Assembly (NCBI RefSeq): GCF_016632335.1
Contig: NZ_JAEPBG010000015.1
Coordinates: forward strand, 62,001 to 126,000
Origin: Noviherbaspirillum pedocola
GTDB taxonomy: Bacteria > Pseudomonadota > Gammaproteobacteria > Burkholderiales > Burkholderiaceae_D
Direction of reading: 5' to 3'
Length of the DNA stretch: 64,000 nt
The notes beneath the pieces were generated by a model. That model saw nothing but the letters and a program-made list of their open reading frames with translations, made no database searches and was not told the DNA's origin. The first letter of the stretch is position 1; every line of letters begins with the position of its first letter. Position numbers and translations under genes: made by a program. Shown here in pieces: positions 1 through 7,189 of the stretch.

Positions 1-649
1 GCTTGCTTGCACGGCGGCGGATCGTGTCCAGCGCCACCTGGATCGAAATGTTTCCGGAGACGGTCGCATAGCTCGTCTCCGGTGCACAACCCTCCTCCAG
101 CACCGAGCTGGCGCCGGCCGCGGCGACCGCGAACGTCGGCACCTTGTCCACCTTGAACGTCTTGAACAGTTCCGGATGGATATCCCATTCCGCGCCAGCC
201 CGGTTCAGGATCAGTGCCGCCTGCTTCGTCTCGGCCAGCGATTCATCCTTGAAGCCGCGCAGCACCAGCACCGCGCCGCTCTCCCTTGCCTGCCGCGCCA
301 GCTCCTTGAGGATGTCGGGCGGCATCGAGAACGACACAAAGACGATCAGGTCATTGGAATCCTTCGGCAGATCGACGCGCTTGCCGTCCTGATACTGCTT
401 GACCAGCGCGTCGAGGTCCTGGGTGCGCTGCGGCTTGGGCGCGACGTTCGGCACTTCGGTTTTGAAGCCGCCCGCTTGAGTGCTCTGCCCCGGTGCCATC
501 TTCAGCGCTTCCATGGTGGCCGAGCGCTGCTTGGCCATCTGCGCCTTGATTTCGGCGTCCGACGGCAGACCTTGCGCGCCGGCTGGCGCAGCCAGACTAA
601 GGAGTAGGAGTGACGCCGCTGCAGCAATCGCGCTTACGGAAAATCGCAT
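1..649 (-). CDS. trbC: TrbC, F-type conjugative pilus assembly protein (3' end outside window)
   Basis: Periplasmic protein of the F-type (MPF-F) secretion channel, needed for pilus assembly. The reading frame is open from the ATG at 649 to the window edge (216 codons). Residues 1-25 form a signal peptide (MRFSVSAIAAAASLLLL...), followed by a charged linker. The thioredoxin-like TrbC core carries LIVFVSFSMPPDILKEL and, later, VDKVPTFAV. It is last of four genes read in the order dsbC-traW-traU-trbC, and its start overlaps the 3' end of traU by 53 bp, so translation is probably coupled. The traW-traU-trbC order is that of F-like plasmids. The stop codon is not in the window. Confidence 0.9.
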   Translation of the reverse strand, partial: MRFSVSAIAAAASLLLLSLAAPAGAQGLPSDAEIKAQMAKQRSATMEALKMAPGQSTQAGGFKTEVPNVAPKPQRTQDLDALVKQYQDGKRVDLPKDSNDLIVFVSFSMPPDILKELARQARESGAVLVLRGFKDESLAETKQAALILNRAGAEWDIHPELFKTFKVDKVPTFAVAAAGASSVLEEGCAPETSYATVSGNISIQVALDTIRRRASK

Positions 650-1637
650 AGGAAAAATCTCTCATGTTGGGTAGCGGCGCTTGCGTGCCGGACTCGGACA
701 GGATGGTGGAGCGGCCGATCGGGTCGCAGCAGTGGCCATTGATTTTCGTGGTCTGCGGGATCGGCGACAGGCGCTGGAACTTGTACTGGCGCTTGTCCAT
801 GATGATCTGCGGGGTGTAGCCGCACATCGCGTTCTCGCCGGCGGCGGTCCATTGGGTACCAGCCGCGTGCAGCTTGGCCAGCACACGCGCCGTCTGCAGG
901 CGGGCCGACTGCTCATTGCTCATGTGGCTGTTGTTGTTGCCGGTGAGCGGGTACATCTGCCCGTATGCGCCAGCCGCCCAGAAGATCTCCTTGATCGGGA
1001 ATCCCGCAGTTGCAGCCACCGCATCGGCCGTGTTCGCGCCAATGGCGAGAAGGCTACCGAACGGGAAGGCATACGGCGTCAGGATGCCGGCCAGTTCATC
1101 GTCGTTGTGGGTCGGATCGGCGAACGACACCCACGGCACGTCCATGCCGCGATTGTCCAGACAGGCGTCATCCAGCACCGCGCCCAGCACATACATTGCC
1201 GGATTCAGGTACAGGTTGACCTGCCGGAAGGAGCTTTTGCTGGACACCTTCGCGCCCGGCCGGAGCTTCTTGTCGGTGCCGAAGGCATCCGAGTTCACGC
1301 CGATATTGACCCGCGCGCCGCCCAGCATCGGAAAGCAACCAGGCGTGGCCGTCACATCGGTCATCATGTCCATTTCCCAGAACGAGGTCGGCACACCGAC
1401 TTTCGGGGTGCCGCCGTTGGTGCAGGAACAGATGGCATTCGTGGGGCCGGACTGGTAATCCTCCTGCCCGCCGCTGTAGAGCGTGGTGCTGCCGAACATC
1501 TTGATCGGGAAGACGCAGGACCAGCAGACTTCAGTGATCAGGTTCGGGAATTTGCCGGTGCAGAGGTCGTCCGCTTTCACGACGCTGGGCAGCATCGCGC
1601 ATGCAGCCAGCAGCCATGCCGCCAGTTGTTTTTTCAT
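597..1637 (-). CDS. traU: TraU, conjugal transfer pilus assembly protein
   Basis: Exported, cysteine-rich periplasmic protein of F-type transfer systems, required for DNA transfer. It has 346 aa, close to the usual TraU length. Residues 1-22 are a signal peptide (MKKQLAAWLLAACAMLPSVV). Typical features are CTGKFPNLITEVCWSCVFPI just after cleavage, the CSC motif, and the C-terminal CCDPIGRSTILSESG and RKRDCC stretches. The start codon overlaps the traW stop (ATGA), showing translational coupling. Confidence 0.95.
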   Translation of the reverse strand: MKKQLAAWLLAACAMLPSVVKADDLCTGKFPNLITEVCWSCVFPIKMFGSTTLYSGGQEDYQSGPTNAICSCTNGGTPKVGVPTSFWEMDMMTDVTATPGCFPMLGGARVNIGVNSDAFGTDKKLRPGAKVSSKSSFRQVNLYLNPAMYVLGAVLDDACLDNRGMDVPWVSFADPTHNDDELAGILTPYAFPFGSLLAIGANTADAVAATAGFPIKEIFWAAGAYGQMYPLTGNNNSHMSNEQSARLQTARVLAKLHAAGTQWTAAGENAMCGYTPQIIMDKRQYKFQRLSPIPQTTKINGHCCDPIGRSTILSESGTQAPLPNMRDFSYAIFRKRDCCSGVTPTP

Positions 1638-2263
1638 AGTGCCAACTCCTCAATCTGCAATAGCTTGCCGCGCTGCGTCAGCACGGACGGCACACGCTTG
1701 ATATGGAAATGGTTGACCAGGATGCCGCGCTGATCGAAATACACCGGGCGCTTCCATTCGCGCGTGAGATTCACGTACGAGCCGCCGACGAGCACCACCT
1801 TGTCTTTCGGATTGGCGTCGGTGCGCTGCTTGGCATAGGCGACTTGCGCTTCGTCGCGGCCATCGATGAACACAATGGCTTTCGACAGCTGGGTGTAGTC
1901 CAGCGGGTTGATCTTGGTGCCGGCCGGGACGAGCACGTTGCCGAGGTTGTCCTTGACGGTTTCCGCGAAGGTATAGGTAGGATCGAAAGTGTAGGTCTTG
2001 GCTTCCTTGACCTTCGTGATGCCGGCGACCGCTGGCGGGTTGTTGACCCCGTCGAGCTGCTTGTCGCGGTAGTCTTCCCAGAACTGCTTCATCTTGCCGC
2101 CCTTGTCCATCTTCTTCAGGCGGTTCTTGATCGAGTCGACCGCGTCTGGCTCGGCGATGTCCCACGTATTGCCGTAGGTGCCCAGCTGCTCGGCGTGAGC
2201 AACCGGGTGCACGATGGCGGCCGCGGCGAGCGCGGCCAATAGAGTTGCCCGCGCCTGTCGCAT
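1634..2263 (-). CDS. traW: TraW, type-F conjugative transfer protein
   Basis: Periplasmic assembly factor that works with TrbC and TraU in the F-type channel. It has 209 aa from the ATG at 2263; the frame is open further upstream, but this start is preferred because it overlaps the dsbC stop (TAATG) and begins a signal peptide (residues 1-22). Family features are GTYGNTWDIAEPD just after the leader, the KAIVFIDGRDEAQVAYAK segment, and the C-terminal RGILVNHFHIKRVPSVL. The stop overlaps the traU start. Confidence 0.92.
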   Translation of the reverse strand: MRQARATLLAALAAAAIVHPVAHAEQLGTYGNTWDIAEPDAVDSIKNRLKKMDKGGKMKQFWEDYRDKQLDGVNNPPAVAGITKVKEAKTYTFDPTYTFAETVKDNLGNVLVPAGTKINPLDYTQLSKAIVFIDGRDEAQVAYAKQRTDANPKDKVVLVGGSYVNLTREWKRPVYFDQRGILVNHFHIKRVPSVLTQRGKLLQIEELAL

Positions 2264-2985
2264 TACATGCTGCCTTCGAGCCAGGCGTTGATCTTCTCCG
2301 CCGGCGCGGCGCCCGGCAGCGAGCGGCCATCGGCACTCATCAGGTACGGCGTGCCACGGATATTCAGCTTCTCGGCCAGCGCCACGTTGCGCTCGACCGG
2401 GTTTGCACACTTCTTCGATTCCGGCAACTGGCCGGTGATCATCGCGCTGCTCCAGCTGGCAGAACGGTCCTTCGAGCACCAGATCGATTCGGCCTTGTTG
2501 CGCGCATCCGGGTGCAGGGAGTCGATCGGGAACAGGAAGGTGTAGATCGTGACGTTGTCGACCTTGGCCAGTTCCGGCTCGAGGCGCTTGCAGAACGGGC
2601 AGTCCGGGTCGGAGAACAGGTAAATGGTGCGCGCGCCATTGCCGCGCTTGGTGACAATCGCGTCGGCCAGCGGCAGCTTCGAGACATCGATCTTGTTCAG
2701 GGCTTCGCGCTTGGGCGCGGTCAGGTCCTGGCGGGTCTGCATGTCATAGACGGAACCAAACAGGAAATAGCGGCCATCCTTGTCGGTGTAGGCGATGTTC
2801 TTGCCCATCGTGACCTCGAACACGCCCGGCAGCTGCGACTTCTCGATATTGCCGAACGTGGTGGACGGATAGCTTTGCTTCAGTTTCATCAGTACCTGGG
2901 CGGCTTCCGGGTCCATGGCCGGCTGCGCAGCGAAGGAGGTCAGCGCGCTTGCGGCCAGCGCCAGGGTAAGAAGGGTCTTTTTCAT
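2263..2985 (-). CDS. dsbC: DsbC-family periplasmic disulfide isomerase of the transfer operon
   Basis: Thiol-disulfide isomerase probably dedicated to folding the cysteine-rich transfer proteins (TraU, TraN). It has 240 aa. Residues 1-19 are a signal peptide, then a DsbC-like dimerisation domain, then a thioredoxin fold with active site CPFC (about 129-132) and the cis-proline motif RGTPYL (about 211). Two further cysteines (WCSKD, KKCAN) match the structural pair of DsbC. An AGGAA ribosome site precedes the ATG. It is the first gene of the operon downstream of a good sigma70 promoter. DsbC-like proteins in other conjugative systems occupy similar positions. Confidence 0.88.
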   Translation of the reverse strand: MKKTLLTLALAASALTSFAAQPAMDPEAAQVLMKLKQSYPSTTFGNIEKSQLPGVFEVTMGKNIAYTDKDGRYFLFGSVYDMQTRQDLTAPKREALNKIDVSKLPLADAIVTKRGNGARTIYLFSDPDCPFCKRLEPELAKVDNVTIYTFLFPIDSLHPDARNKAESIWCSKDRSASWSSAMITGQLPESKKCANPVERNVALAEKLNIRGTPYLMSADGRSLPGAAPAEKINAWLEGSM

Positions 2986-3056
2986 GGGTATTCCTGAGTA
3001 GTGAAGTTGTGCGGCCGCCGGACCATCCGAAGCGGCAGAATTTGTTTCCGACGAGC

Positions 3057-3085
3057 ATCTTAAAGTTACCTGTTATGTACGTCAA
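3057..3085 (-). promoter_or_regulatory. sigma70 promoter of the dsbC-traWU-trbC operon
   Basis: On the minus strand TTGACG (3085-3080), a 17-nt spacer and TAAGAT (3062-3057) lie about 70 nt upstream of the dsbC start. Spacing is ideal and both boxes are close to consensus. Confidence 0.75.
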
Positions 3086-3159
3086 CATAAAATACTCAGA
3101 AAGGATACAAAACATCTCTCTGTACCGTTTTTGTATTGATAAAATCGGGTCTCGACATT

Positions 3160-3175
3160 TGGATTGCACAATCCA
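3160..3175. promoter_or_regulatory. Palindrome TGGATTG-CA-CAATCCA (operator candidate)
   Basis: Perfect 7-bp arms with a 2-nt spacer, ending 5 nt before the SprT-like start codon at 3181. The same palindrome, with longer arms, recurs at 62795-62816. A repressor binding here could block translation initiation or transcription of the protease gene; no cognate regulator is identified. Confidence 0.5.
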
Positions 3176-3180
3176 CAGCC

Positions 3181-4035
3181 ATGCGCAAGATGACCCCACC
3201 AACTCAGGAACACTACGGCGAGCTATCGCATGCCTACGATTTCTTCAACGAGCGGCTGTTCGGCGGCGCGTTGCCGGGATGCCTGTTTACGCTGCAGCGC
3301 AATTCACGCTCGATGGGGTATTTCAGCCATGAGCGCTTCGTCAAGCGTGACAACATCCGCACCGACGAGATCGCGCTGAATCCGGAATACTTCGCGACGC
3401 GGCCGGTGGAGGATGTGCTCAGCACGCTCGCGCACGAGCAGGTCCACCAATGGCAGCAGCATTTCGGCACCCCGCCCCGCCGCGGCTACCACGACCAGGA
3501 GTTCGCCGCGAAGATGCAGGCGGTCGGGCTCATGCCAAGTCACACGGGAACACCAGGCGGCAAGACTACGGGCGAGAAGATGTCGCACTACATCCTGCCG
3601 GACGGCCTGTTCATCCGCGCCTGCAAGGAGCTGCTCCAGTCGTCATTCGGCATCGTCTGGTACGATCGCTTCCCGGTGCAGACGGCGAAGGAATACGAGT
3701 TCGCGGCGGACACCACGGTGAGGATTTCCCCTATCTCAGTGCCGTCGCCGGCGCAAGCCGAGAACGCGCCGGAAGAGACACTGGAGATGGAAGCATCGCA
3801 AGCGTATGCACCAGGTAGCGATGCCGGGGTGGAGAGCGCGGTTCCGCTCTATTCGGCGCCGCCAATTGAATCTGGCCTCGATGTCGAGCGGCCGGCGACT
3901 GCGGGTGCGGCGAAGAAGGCAAACACGAGCAATCGGACGAAATACGTCTGTGGTTGCAAGACTGCCATCTGGGCCAAGTCTGGCATCAAGGTGCGCTGCG
4001 AAGCGTGCAATGGCCTGTTCGTTGCTGCCGCTTGA
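3181..4035 (+). CDS. SprT-like zinc metalloprotease
   Basis: SprT/Spartan-like protein; family members cleave DNA-protein crosslinks or have unknown plasmid roles. It has 284 aa from the ATG at 3181; a TTG-initiated form from 3136 would add 15 residues through the palindrome and is less likely. The metal-binding HEQVH lies at about residues 85-89 within the SprT-like domain (about 10-175). A hydrophilic linker follows, then a C-terminal zinc ribbon (CGCKTAIWAKSGIKVRCEAC). No strong Shine-Dalgarno is visible. Transcribed divergently from the transfer operon. Confidence 0.85.
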   Translation: MRKMTPPTQEHYGELSHAYDFFNERLFGGALPGCLFTLQRNSRSMGYFSHERFVKRDNIRTDEIALNPEYFATRPVEDVLSTLAHEQVHQWQQHFGTPPRRGYHDQEFAAKMQAVGLMPSHTGTPGGKTTGEKMSHYILPDGLFIRACKELLQSSFGIVWYDRFPVQTAKEYEFAADTTVRISPISVPSPAQAENAPEETLEMEASQAYAPGSDAGVESAVPLYSAPPIESGLDVERPATAGAAKKANTSNRTKYVCGCKTAIWAKSGIKVRCEACNGLFVAAA

Positions 4036-4227
4036 AAAAGCAACTGAGGTCGCCAGATAGCGCTTGAGCAAATTTATCGTGCAGAGAAGTTACGGCTGCG
4101 CAACCATCACCGCCGACGCCTCGGATATGGTGAATAGCAATTCGACAACGGCCCATGTCGCTCATCTGGCGTAAGGCCTGTTCGCTTTTTCGCTTCATTG
4201 ACCTTCCACCCAGACAAAGGATGTCTC
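4036..4227. other. Intergenic stretch
   Basis: Short gap between the protease gene and the secreted-protein gene. I see no terminator hairpin and no convincing promoter boxes. Confidence 0.5.
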
Positions 4228-4722
4228 ATGAAAGTAAAGAATGGCCTGCTCGCCTGCGTTCTCTCTTTTGCCGGCGTTGCGGCCGTGGCGCCACACGCCG
4301 CGATGGCGGGACCGACCAACGCCGGGTTGAACGGCACCATCAATTTTGTCGGCTCCATGGACCCTACGGGCAACGCTACCTGCCCCTTCCAGGGTCTCAA
4401 TGCGGGTACCGGGATACTTACGCAACTGGGCAAGGTCGCGTTCGTCGCGGCGGACTGCATCTTCCCTTCGCCAACGGGACTGTATGCCAGCGGCACGCTG
4501 ACGCTCACGGCGACCAGCGGGGACACAGTCAGCGGCACATACGCGGGCTCGTTCATTCCCATCAATAATGGCGCGGCATATCAAATGAGCGGCGTGATGT
4601 TTTCGATCACCAGCGGCACCGGCCGCTACTTGAATGCACGGGGCACCGGGACGCTACAAGGGACGCAGGATGCGTCGACGGGCAAGGGGACCATTACGGT
4701 CAGCGGGACAATTTCCTACTGA
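4228..4722 (+). CDS. Secreted beta-rich protein of unknown function
   Basis: A 164-aa protein starting at the ATG at 4228, chosen because AAAGGA lies 7 nt upstream and the first 26 residues form a signal peptide ending AHAAMAG. The mature part is rich in Gly, Thr and Ser with alternating beta-strand patterns (GTLTLTATSGDTVSGTYAG) and holds two cysteines that could form one disulfide. I recognise no family. Followed by a strong hairpin shared with the converging small gene. Confidence 0.75.
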   Translation: MKVKNGLLACVLSFAGVAAVAPHAAMAGPTNAGLNGTINFVGSMDPTGNATCPFQGLNAGTGILTQLGKVAFVAADCIFPSPTGLYASGTLTLTATSGDTVSGTYAGSFIPINNGAAYQMSGVMFSITSGTGRYLNARGTGTLQGTQDASTGKGTITVSGTISY

Positions 4723-4770
4723 AGGAGCTAACGTCTCCCCGCTATATCAGGTTCCGCAGTCACATATGGA

Positions 4771-4801
4771 AAAAGCCCGCACATCGATGCGGGCTTTATT
4801 T
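4771..4801. terminator. Bidirectional intrinsic terminator
   Basis: AAAGCCCGC stem with ATCGAT in the loop, A-run on one side and T-rich tract on the other; serves the + gene ending at 4722 and the - gene ending at 4833. Confidence 0.8.
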
Positions 4802-4832
4802 TTCATGGCGCGATCTGCGCCGGATGCCAACA

Positions 4833-4958
4833 TCAGGGGCGCGGCTTGCCTTTGGCCCATTCGGCCTGGACGGCGGCGATCGCACCGGCCAGCGGAGCGA
4901 AATACCGGCGCGGGCTGGCCTTGGCGATGGCGATCACTTCTTTGAGCAGCTTGGGCAT
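4833..4958 (-). CDS. Small conserved protein (41 aa), IAK-SPR-FFAPL family copy 1
   Basis: Start at 4958 is fixed by a strong AAGGAGG 8 nt upstream. The core IAKASPRRYFAPLAGAI is closely matched in the next minus-strand gene (IAKDSPRLFFAPLVGVI), so both belong to one unrecognised family. Amphipathic helix plus basic turn; no clear membrane segment. Too short for routine gene callers. Confidence 0.7.
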   Translation of the reverse strand: MPKLLKEVIAIAKASPRRYFAPLAGAIAAVQAEWAKGKPRP

Positions 4959-5041
4959 GTTCAGCCTCCTTTTAACGCAAACATATAATACTGATGCACA
5001 TACGATAGTCCAGATCGCCAAGCTTATCAAGCAGGAAATAG

Positions 5042-5076
5042 AAAAAGCCCCGTTCTCGTCATGAGAAACGGGGCTT
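5042..5076 (-). terminator. Intrinsic terminator
   Basis: AAGCCCCGTT/AAACGGGGCTT stem with a T-run on the minus strand, just after the gene ending at 5085. Confidence 0.8.
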
Positions 5077-5084
5077 GTGGGCGG

Positions 5085-5255
5085 TTACTTGTGCAAGGGA
5101 GCGGTAAGGCTACGCTGCACGTCGACCGCGACTGCGGTGTTATTGCGATGGAACTCGGACTTGATGCCCTGGATGACACCCACGAGGGGAGCGAAAAATA
5201 GCCGGGGGCTATCCTTCGCGATGTTCACCAGTGCCTGAGTCGTTGTCGTCTTCAT
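5085..5255 (-). CDS. Small conserved protein (56 aa), IAK-SPR-FFAPL family copy 2
   Basis: Paralogue of the 41-aa protein at 4833-4958: NIAKDSPRLFFAPLVGVI aligns with its core. Begins at 5255 inside the 3' end of the membrane-protein gene (47-nt overlap, different frame), with GGAG 10 nt upstream, and is followed by its own terminator. C-terminal extension is polar. Function unknown. Confidence 0.65.
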   Translation of the reverse strand: MKTTTTQALVNIAKDSPRLFFAPLVGVIQGIKSEFHRNNTAVAVDVQRSLTAPLHK

Positions 5256-5529
5256 TGTTGAAAAACTCCATGATTTCTCGCTTGATGGAAGTCAGCAAAT
5301 AGACGGCATAGAGAAGGATGTCCAGAACTGCGACAAAATTCTCCAGGCCTTCCAGTGCCTTGATGATGAACTTGCTGACGTGGGTTTCCCCAGCCAACCA
5401 TTCAACAAAAATCGACAGGACGTATGCGCCCATGCCAATTCCGATGAACCAGACAGTGGCCACGGCGATATGCGCCAGGACCAAAACCAGTACCTTCCAA
5501 AGCGGCTCGTTCTTCTTCTGATGTGCCAT
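5209..5529 (-). CDS. Small two-helix membrane protein
   Basis: A 106-aa protein with a charged N-terminus, a hydrophobic segment at about 12-38 (VLVLVLAHIAVATVWFIGIG), a second at about 66-85, and an acidic tail. A strong AAGGAG precedes the ATG. Upstream lies a perfect 7-bp-arm palindrome (5557-5575). Overlaps the start of the 56-aa gene, suggesting a two-gene transcript. No known family recognised. Confidence 0.7.
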   Translation of the reverse strand: MAHQKKNEPLWKVLVLVLAHIAVATVWFIGIGMGAYVLSIFVEWLAGETHVSKFIIKALEGLENFVAVLDILLYAVYLLTSIKREIMEFFNNEDDNDSGTGEHREG

Positions 5530-5556
5530 GATGTGTGCTCCTTCGTTGGTGGAATG

Positions 5557-5575
5557 CAGGTGACCTGTTCACCTG
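5557..5575. promoter_or_regulatory. Palindrome CAGGTGA-N5-TCACCTG (operator candidate)
   Basis: Perfect 7-bp arms with spacer CCTGT, 28 nt upstream of the start at 5529. Position and symmetry fit a dimeric repressor site. No cognate regulator is adjacent. Confidence 0.5.
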
Positions 5576-5663
5576 GTGCCAAGGAAATGAGCGACACGAA
5601 AATGTAAGAACGCGGCGCAGCAAGCGGTGCTGGCGTTTCCTTTCGAGAGCCCCAAAATGAAAA

Positions 5664-5690
5664 CGCCCCGCGATCTTGCGATGCGGGGCC
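5664..5690 (-). terminator. Intrinsic terminator
   Basis: GCCCCGC/GCGGGGC stem with minus-strand T-run after the gene ending at 5708. Confidence 0.75.
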
Positions 5691-5707
5691 TGTCGGGAAA
5701 CTCTGGG

Positions 5708-5914
5708 CTACTGCCGGCTGCGGTAAAACAGGGCGTCGATCTGCGGCTCCGTCAGAATCATGCTGCTTCCCTGTTCGGTGGTGATGCCGAAGACCGCCTG
5801 GCGACGGACCGGATGCTGTTCTTCGCTCATGATGCGTGAGTTACCGACCTTGCGGCCGTCGCGCGTGAACAGCTCCATCCCAATAGTCAAGTCGACGCTC
5901 TGGCGCTCGAGCAT
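5708..5914 (-). CDS. Small hypothetical protein (68 aa)
   Basis: Start at 5914 (MLERQSVDL) has GAGG 9 nt upstream; an ATG at 5929 is an alternative and would overlap the stop of the possible lipoprotein remnant just upstream. Contains MELFTRDGRKVGNSRI and QAVFGITTEQGSSMILTE, a PRC-barrel-like small beta pattern, but I do not recognise the family. Confidence 0.6.
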   Translation of the reverse strand: MLERQSVDLTIGMELFTRDGRKVGNSRIMSEEQHPVRRQAVFGITTEQGSSMILTEPQIDALFYRSRQ

Positions 5915-5930
5915 GGTGTCATCCCTCATT

Positions 5931-6015
5931 GGTTGAAGCAGTATTTCAGATTGCCGGTGGCATCCGGCTGCCCGCAACCGGACAAGGAGGGCGTGCGCGA
6001 TGGCAGGGACGATGA
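5931..6015 (-). pseudogene. Possible frameshifted small lipoprotein remnant
   Basis: One frame reads a lipobox-like LSGCGQPDATGN... to a stop, but has no start codon. The neighbouring frame just upstream reads a hydrophobic leader-like SLIVPAIAHALL. A single-base shift would join them into a lipoprotein. Weak, since the locus is only about 85 nt. Confidence 0.25.
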
Positions 6016-6018
6016 GAC

Positions 6019-6249
6019 TTATTGCGCGGCGCTTTGCATCTTGGACTTCACGTCCGCGGGGAGCAGATCGGTCGTGGCCTTCGCTTCATCAAAGCCGGCG
6101 CCAGCCATGCTCTTTGCCGACGATGAAACGGCCTGAACGGAATTCGCCACGGACTTCACCGTCTGGATGCCGGAGGCGACAGTCGGACTGTTCGCCAAGT
6201 ATTGGTAACCGCAGAAGCCAGCAATCAAAACAAAGAGCCAACCCATCAT
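6019..6249 (-). CDS. Small membrane-anchored protein (76 aa)
   Basis: Start at 6249 follows AAAGGAAA. Residues 3-20 form one hydrophobic anchor (GWLFVLIAGFCGYQYLA); the rest is a Ser/Ala-rich amphipathic helix. A TGTAT-N7-ATACA site lies 51 nt upstream (6300-6316), adjoining a TATAAT box on the minus strand. Function unknown. Confidence 0.65.
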   Translation of the reverse strand: MMGWLFVLIAGFCGYQYLANSPTVASGIQTVKSVANSVQAVSSSAKSMAGAGFDEAKATTDLLPADVKSKMQSAAQ

Positions 6250-6299
6250 TTTCCTTTCGCAGCATGGTCAAGAATATACCGGCGCTATTATATGTCTCA

Positions 6300-6316
6300 T
6301 GTATCGTTTTAATACA
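6300..6316. promoter_or_regulatory. TGTAT-N7-ATACA site 1
   Basis: Perfect 5-bp inverted repeat with 7-nt spacer at the -35 region of the gene starting at 6249. Same 17-bp format recurs at 6833 and 7094, with a degenerate copy at 8357. Confidence 0.5.
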
Positions 6317-6332
6317 GCGATAAAACTAAAAA

Positions 6333-6356
6333 GGCCCACCTTTTGATCGGTGGGCC
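6333..6356 (-). terminator. Intrinsic terminator
   Basis: GGCCCACC/GGTGGGCC stem, minus-strand T-rich tail, after the gene ending at 6364. Confidence 0.75.
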
Positions 6357-6363
6357 TGGGAAG

Positions 6364-6495
6364 TTAAGTTGCGAAGTTGAGATAGAAAACCATGCCGATA
6401 GCAGCGGTTGCCAGTACCGCGTAGCCCACGTTGCCCCACATCGGAGCACGCGGGTCGAACCGCTTCGGCCGGTCACTCAAAGGGTAAGGCTTCAT
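6364..6495 (-). CDS. Small membrane protein (43 aa)
   Basis: Start at 6495 is fixed by GAGGAG upstream. A polar basic N-terminus (MKPYPLSDRPKRFDPRAP) is followed by one hydrophobic helix to the C-terminus (YAVLATAAIGMVFYL). Own terminator downstream. No family recognised. Confidence 0.65.
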   Translation of the reverse strand: MKPYPLSDRPKRFDPRAPMWGNVGYAVLATAAIGMVFYLNFAT

Positions 6496-6598
6496 CGAGA
6501 CTCCTCTGTTGTGAAGGCACCTCGAAATGGCGAACGCGGATTTGTAATCGGGAGAACGGTGAGGAGAGGACCGGCGCGGCACGGCCCGAAACAGAAAA

Positions 6599-6628
6599 AC
6601 CCGGAAAGGACAAAGGTCCGATCCGGGT
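6599..6628 (-). terminator. Intrinsic terminator of an unassigned transcript
   Basis: ACCCGGA/TCCGGGT stem followed by a minus-strand T-run. The stretch it would end (6629 to about 6830) has no convincing gene: a 55-codon GTG frame at 6826-6659 lacks a ribosome site. A TATAAG box and a TGTAT-N7-ATACA site sit at its upstream end, so a small RNA is possible. Confidence 0.6.
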
Positions 6629-6832
6629 CGTGGTTGTCGCTGGCAGGAGTAGCCAGGTTCAAAAGTCTCTAATGAGACCTTGGATGCGCGGGTTGGCGCA
6701 GCTGGCGGAAGTGGCCAGGTTCAGCAGGATCGTCGCTGGGACGTTGAGTGCGAATGCACGTTCCCCGAGAGGGAAATTGTCTTTGTACTTTGGATATGTC
6801 GGGTGTGCACTTACAACAACACGCACTTATAT

Positions 6833-6849
6833 TGTATTTTTTTGATACA
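6833..6849. promoter_or_regulatory. TGTAT-N7-ATACA site 2
   Basis: Perfect 5-bp arms, 7-nt spacer, just upstream of a minus-strand TATAAG box. Confidence 0.5.
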
Positions 6850-6876
6850 GAAAACGCATGTTTCCCGGCAAAGCTC

Positions 6877-6905
6877 TTGCACCAGGCCAACATTTCCGGT
6901 TTAAT
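6877..6905 (+). promoter_or_regulatory. sigma70-like promoter of a putative small RNA
   Basis: TTGCAC (6877-6882), 17-nt spacer, TTTAAT (6900-6905). Predicted start near 6912. Confidence 0.45.
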
Positions 6906-6911
6906 ACGACT

Positions 6912-7042
6912 CACACGACGCGCAACACGAACCGTCCTGACAGAATTACCGATTTCCCTCTCCTGAGTTGAAGGAAAAGAGCCTCACGGCTCAACTTGCG
7001 ACCACGAAGCCCGCCCGTCAAACGGTGGGCTTTGTGGTTTTT
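6912..7042 (+). ncRNA. Candidate small RNA (~130 nt)
   Basis: Lies between a sigma70-like promoter and a strong intrinsic terminator (stem 7002-7037 CCACGAAGCCC/GGGCTTTGTGG, then five T). It contains an internal AGCC-TCAC-GGCT hairpin and no ORF with a ribosome site. No Rfam family recognised by eye. Confidence 0.4.
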
Positions 7043-7093
7043 GGCGTTCTGACAACGGTCGCGGTATTGATGTAGCGCAATGCGTCTAAAATT

Positions 7094-7110
7094 TGTAACA
7101 ATATGATACA
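7094..7110. promoter_or_regulatory. TGTAA-N7-ATACA site 3
   Basis: One mismatch to the TGTAT-N7-ATACA format; it overlaps the first possible start codon of the receiver-GGDEF gene (7103). Confidence 0.45.
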
Positions 7111-7189
7111 TTGCAAAAAATCAACAAACGAGCAAGGCGCATCTTGGTACTCCCTGCGCCCCACTTCCATCGAAATCGGTCTTCCAGAC

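Noticed and set aside
681-1733. Long + strand frame (350 codons) opposite traU/traW
   Set aside because: Exact shadow of high-GC genes on the other strand; no ribosome site and arginine/histidine-rich composition.
6000-6323. + strand ORF with an AGGAGGG upstream
   Set aside because: It runs antisense to two small minus genes, has shadow-like Arg/Ser composition, and the ribosome-like site is part of the other strand's coding sequence.
6659-6826. 55-codon GTG-initiated minus ORF
   Set aside because: Composition is plausible, but no ribosome site is present and the TATAAG box would put the transcript start inside it. Left as a possible RNA.
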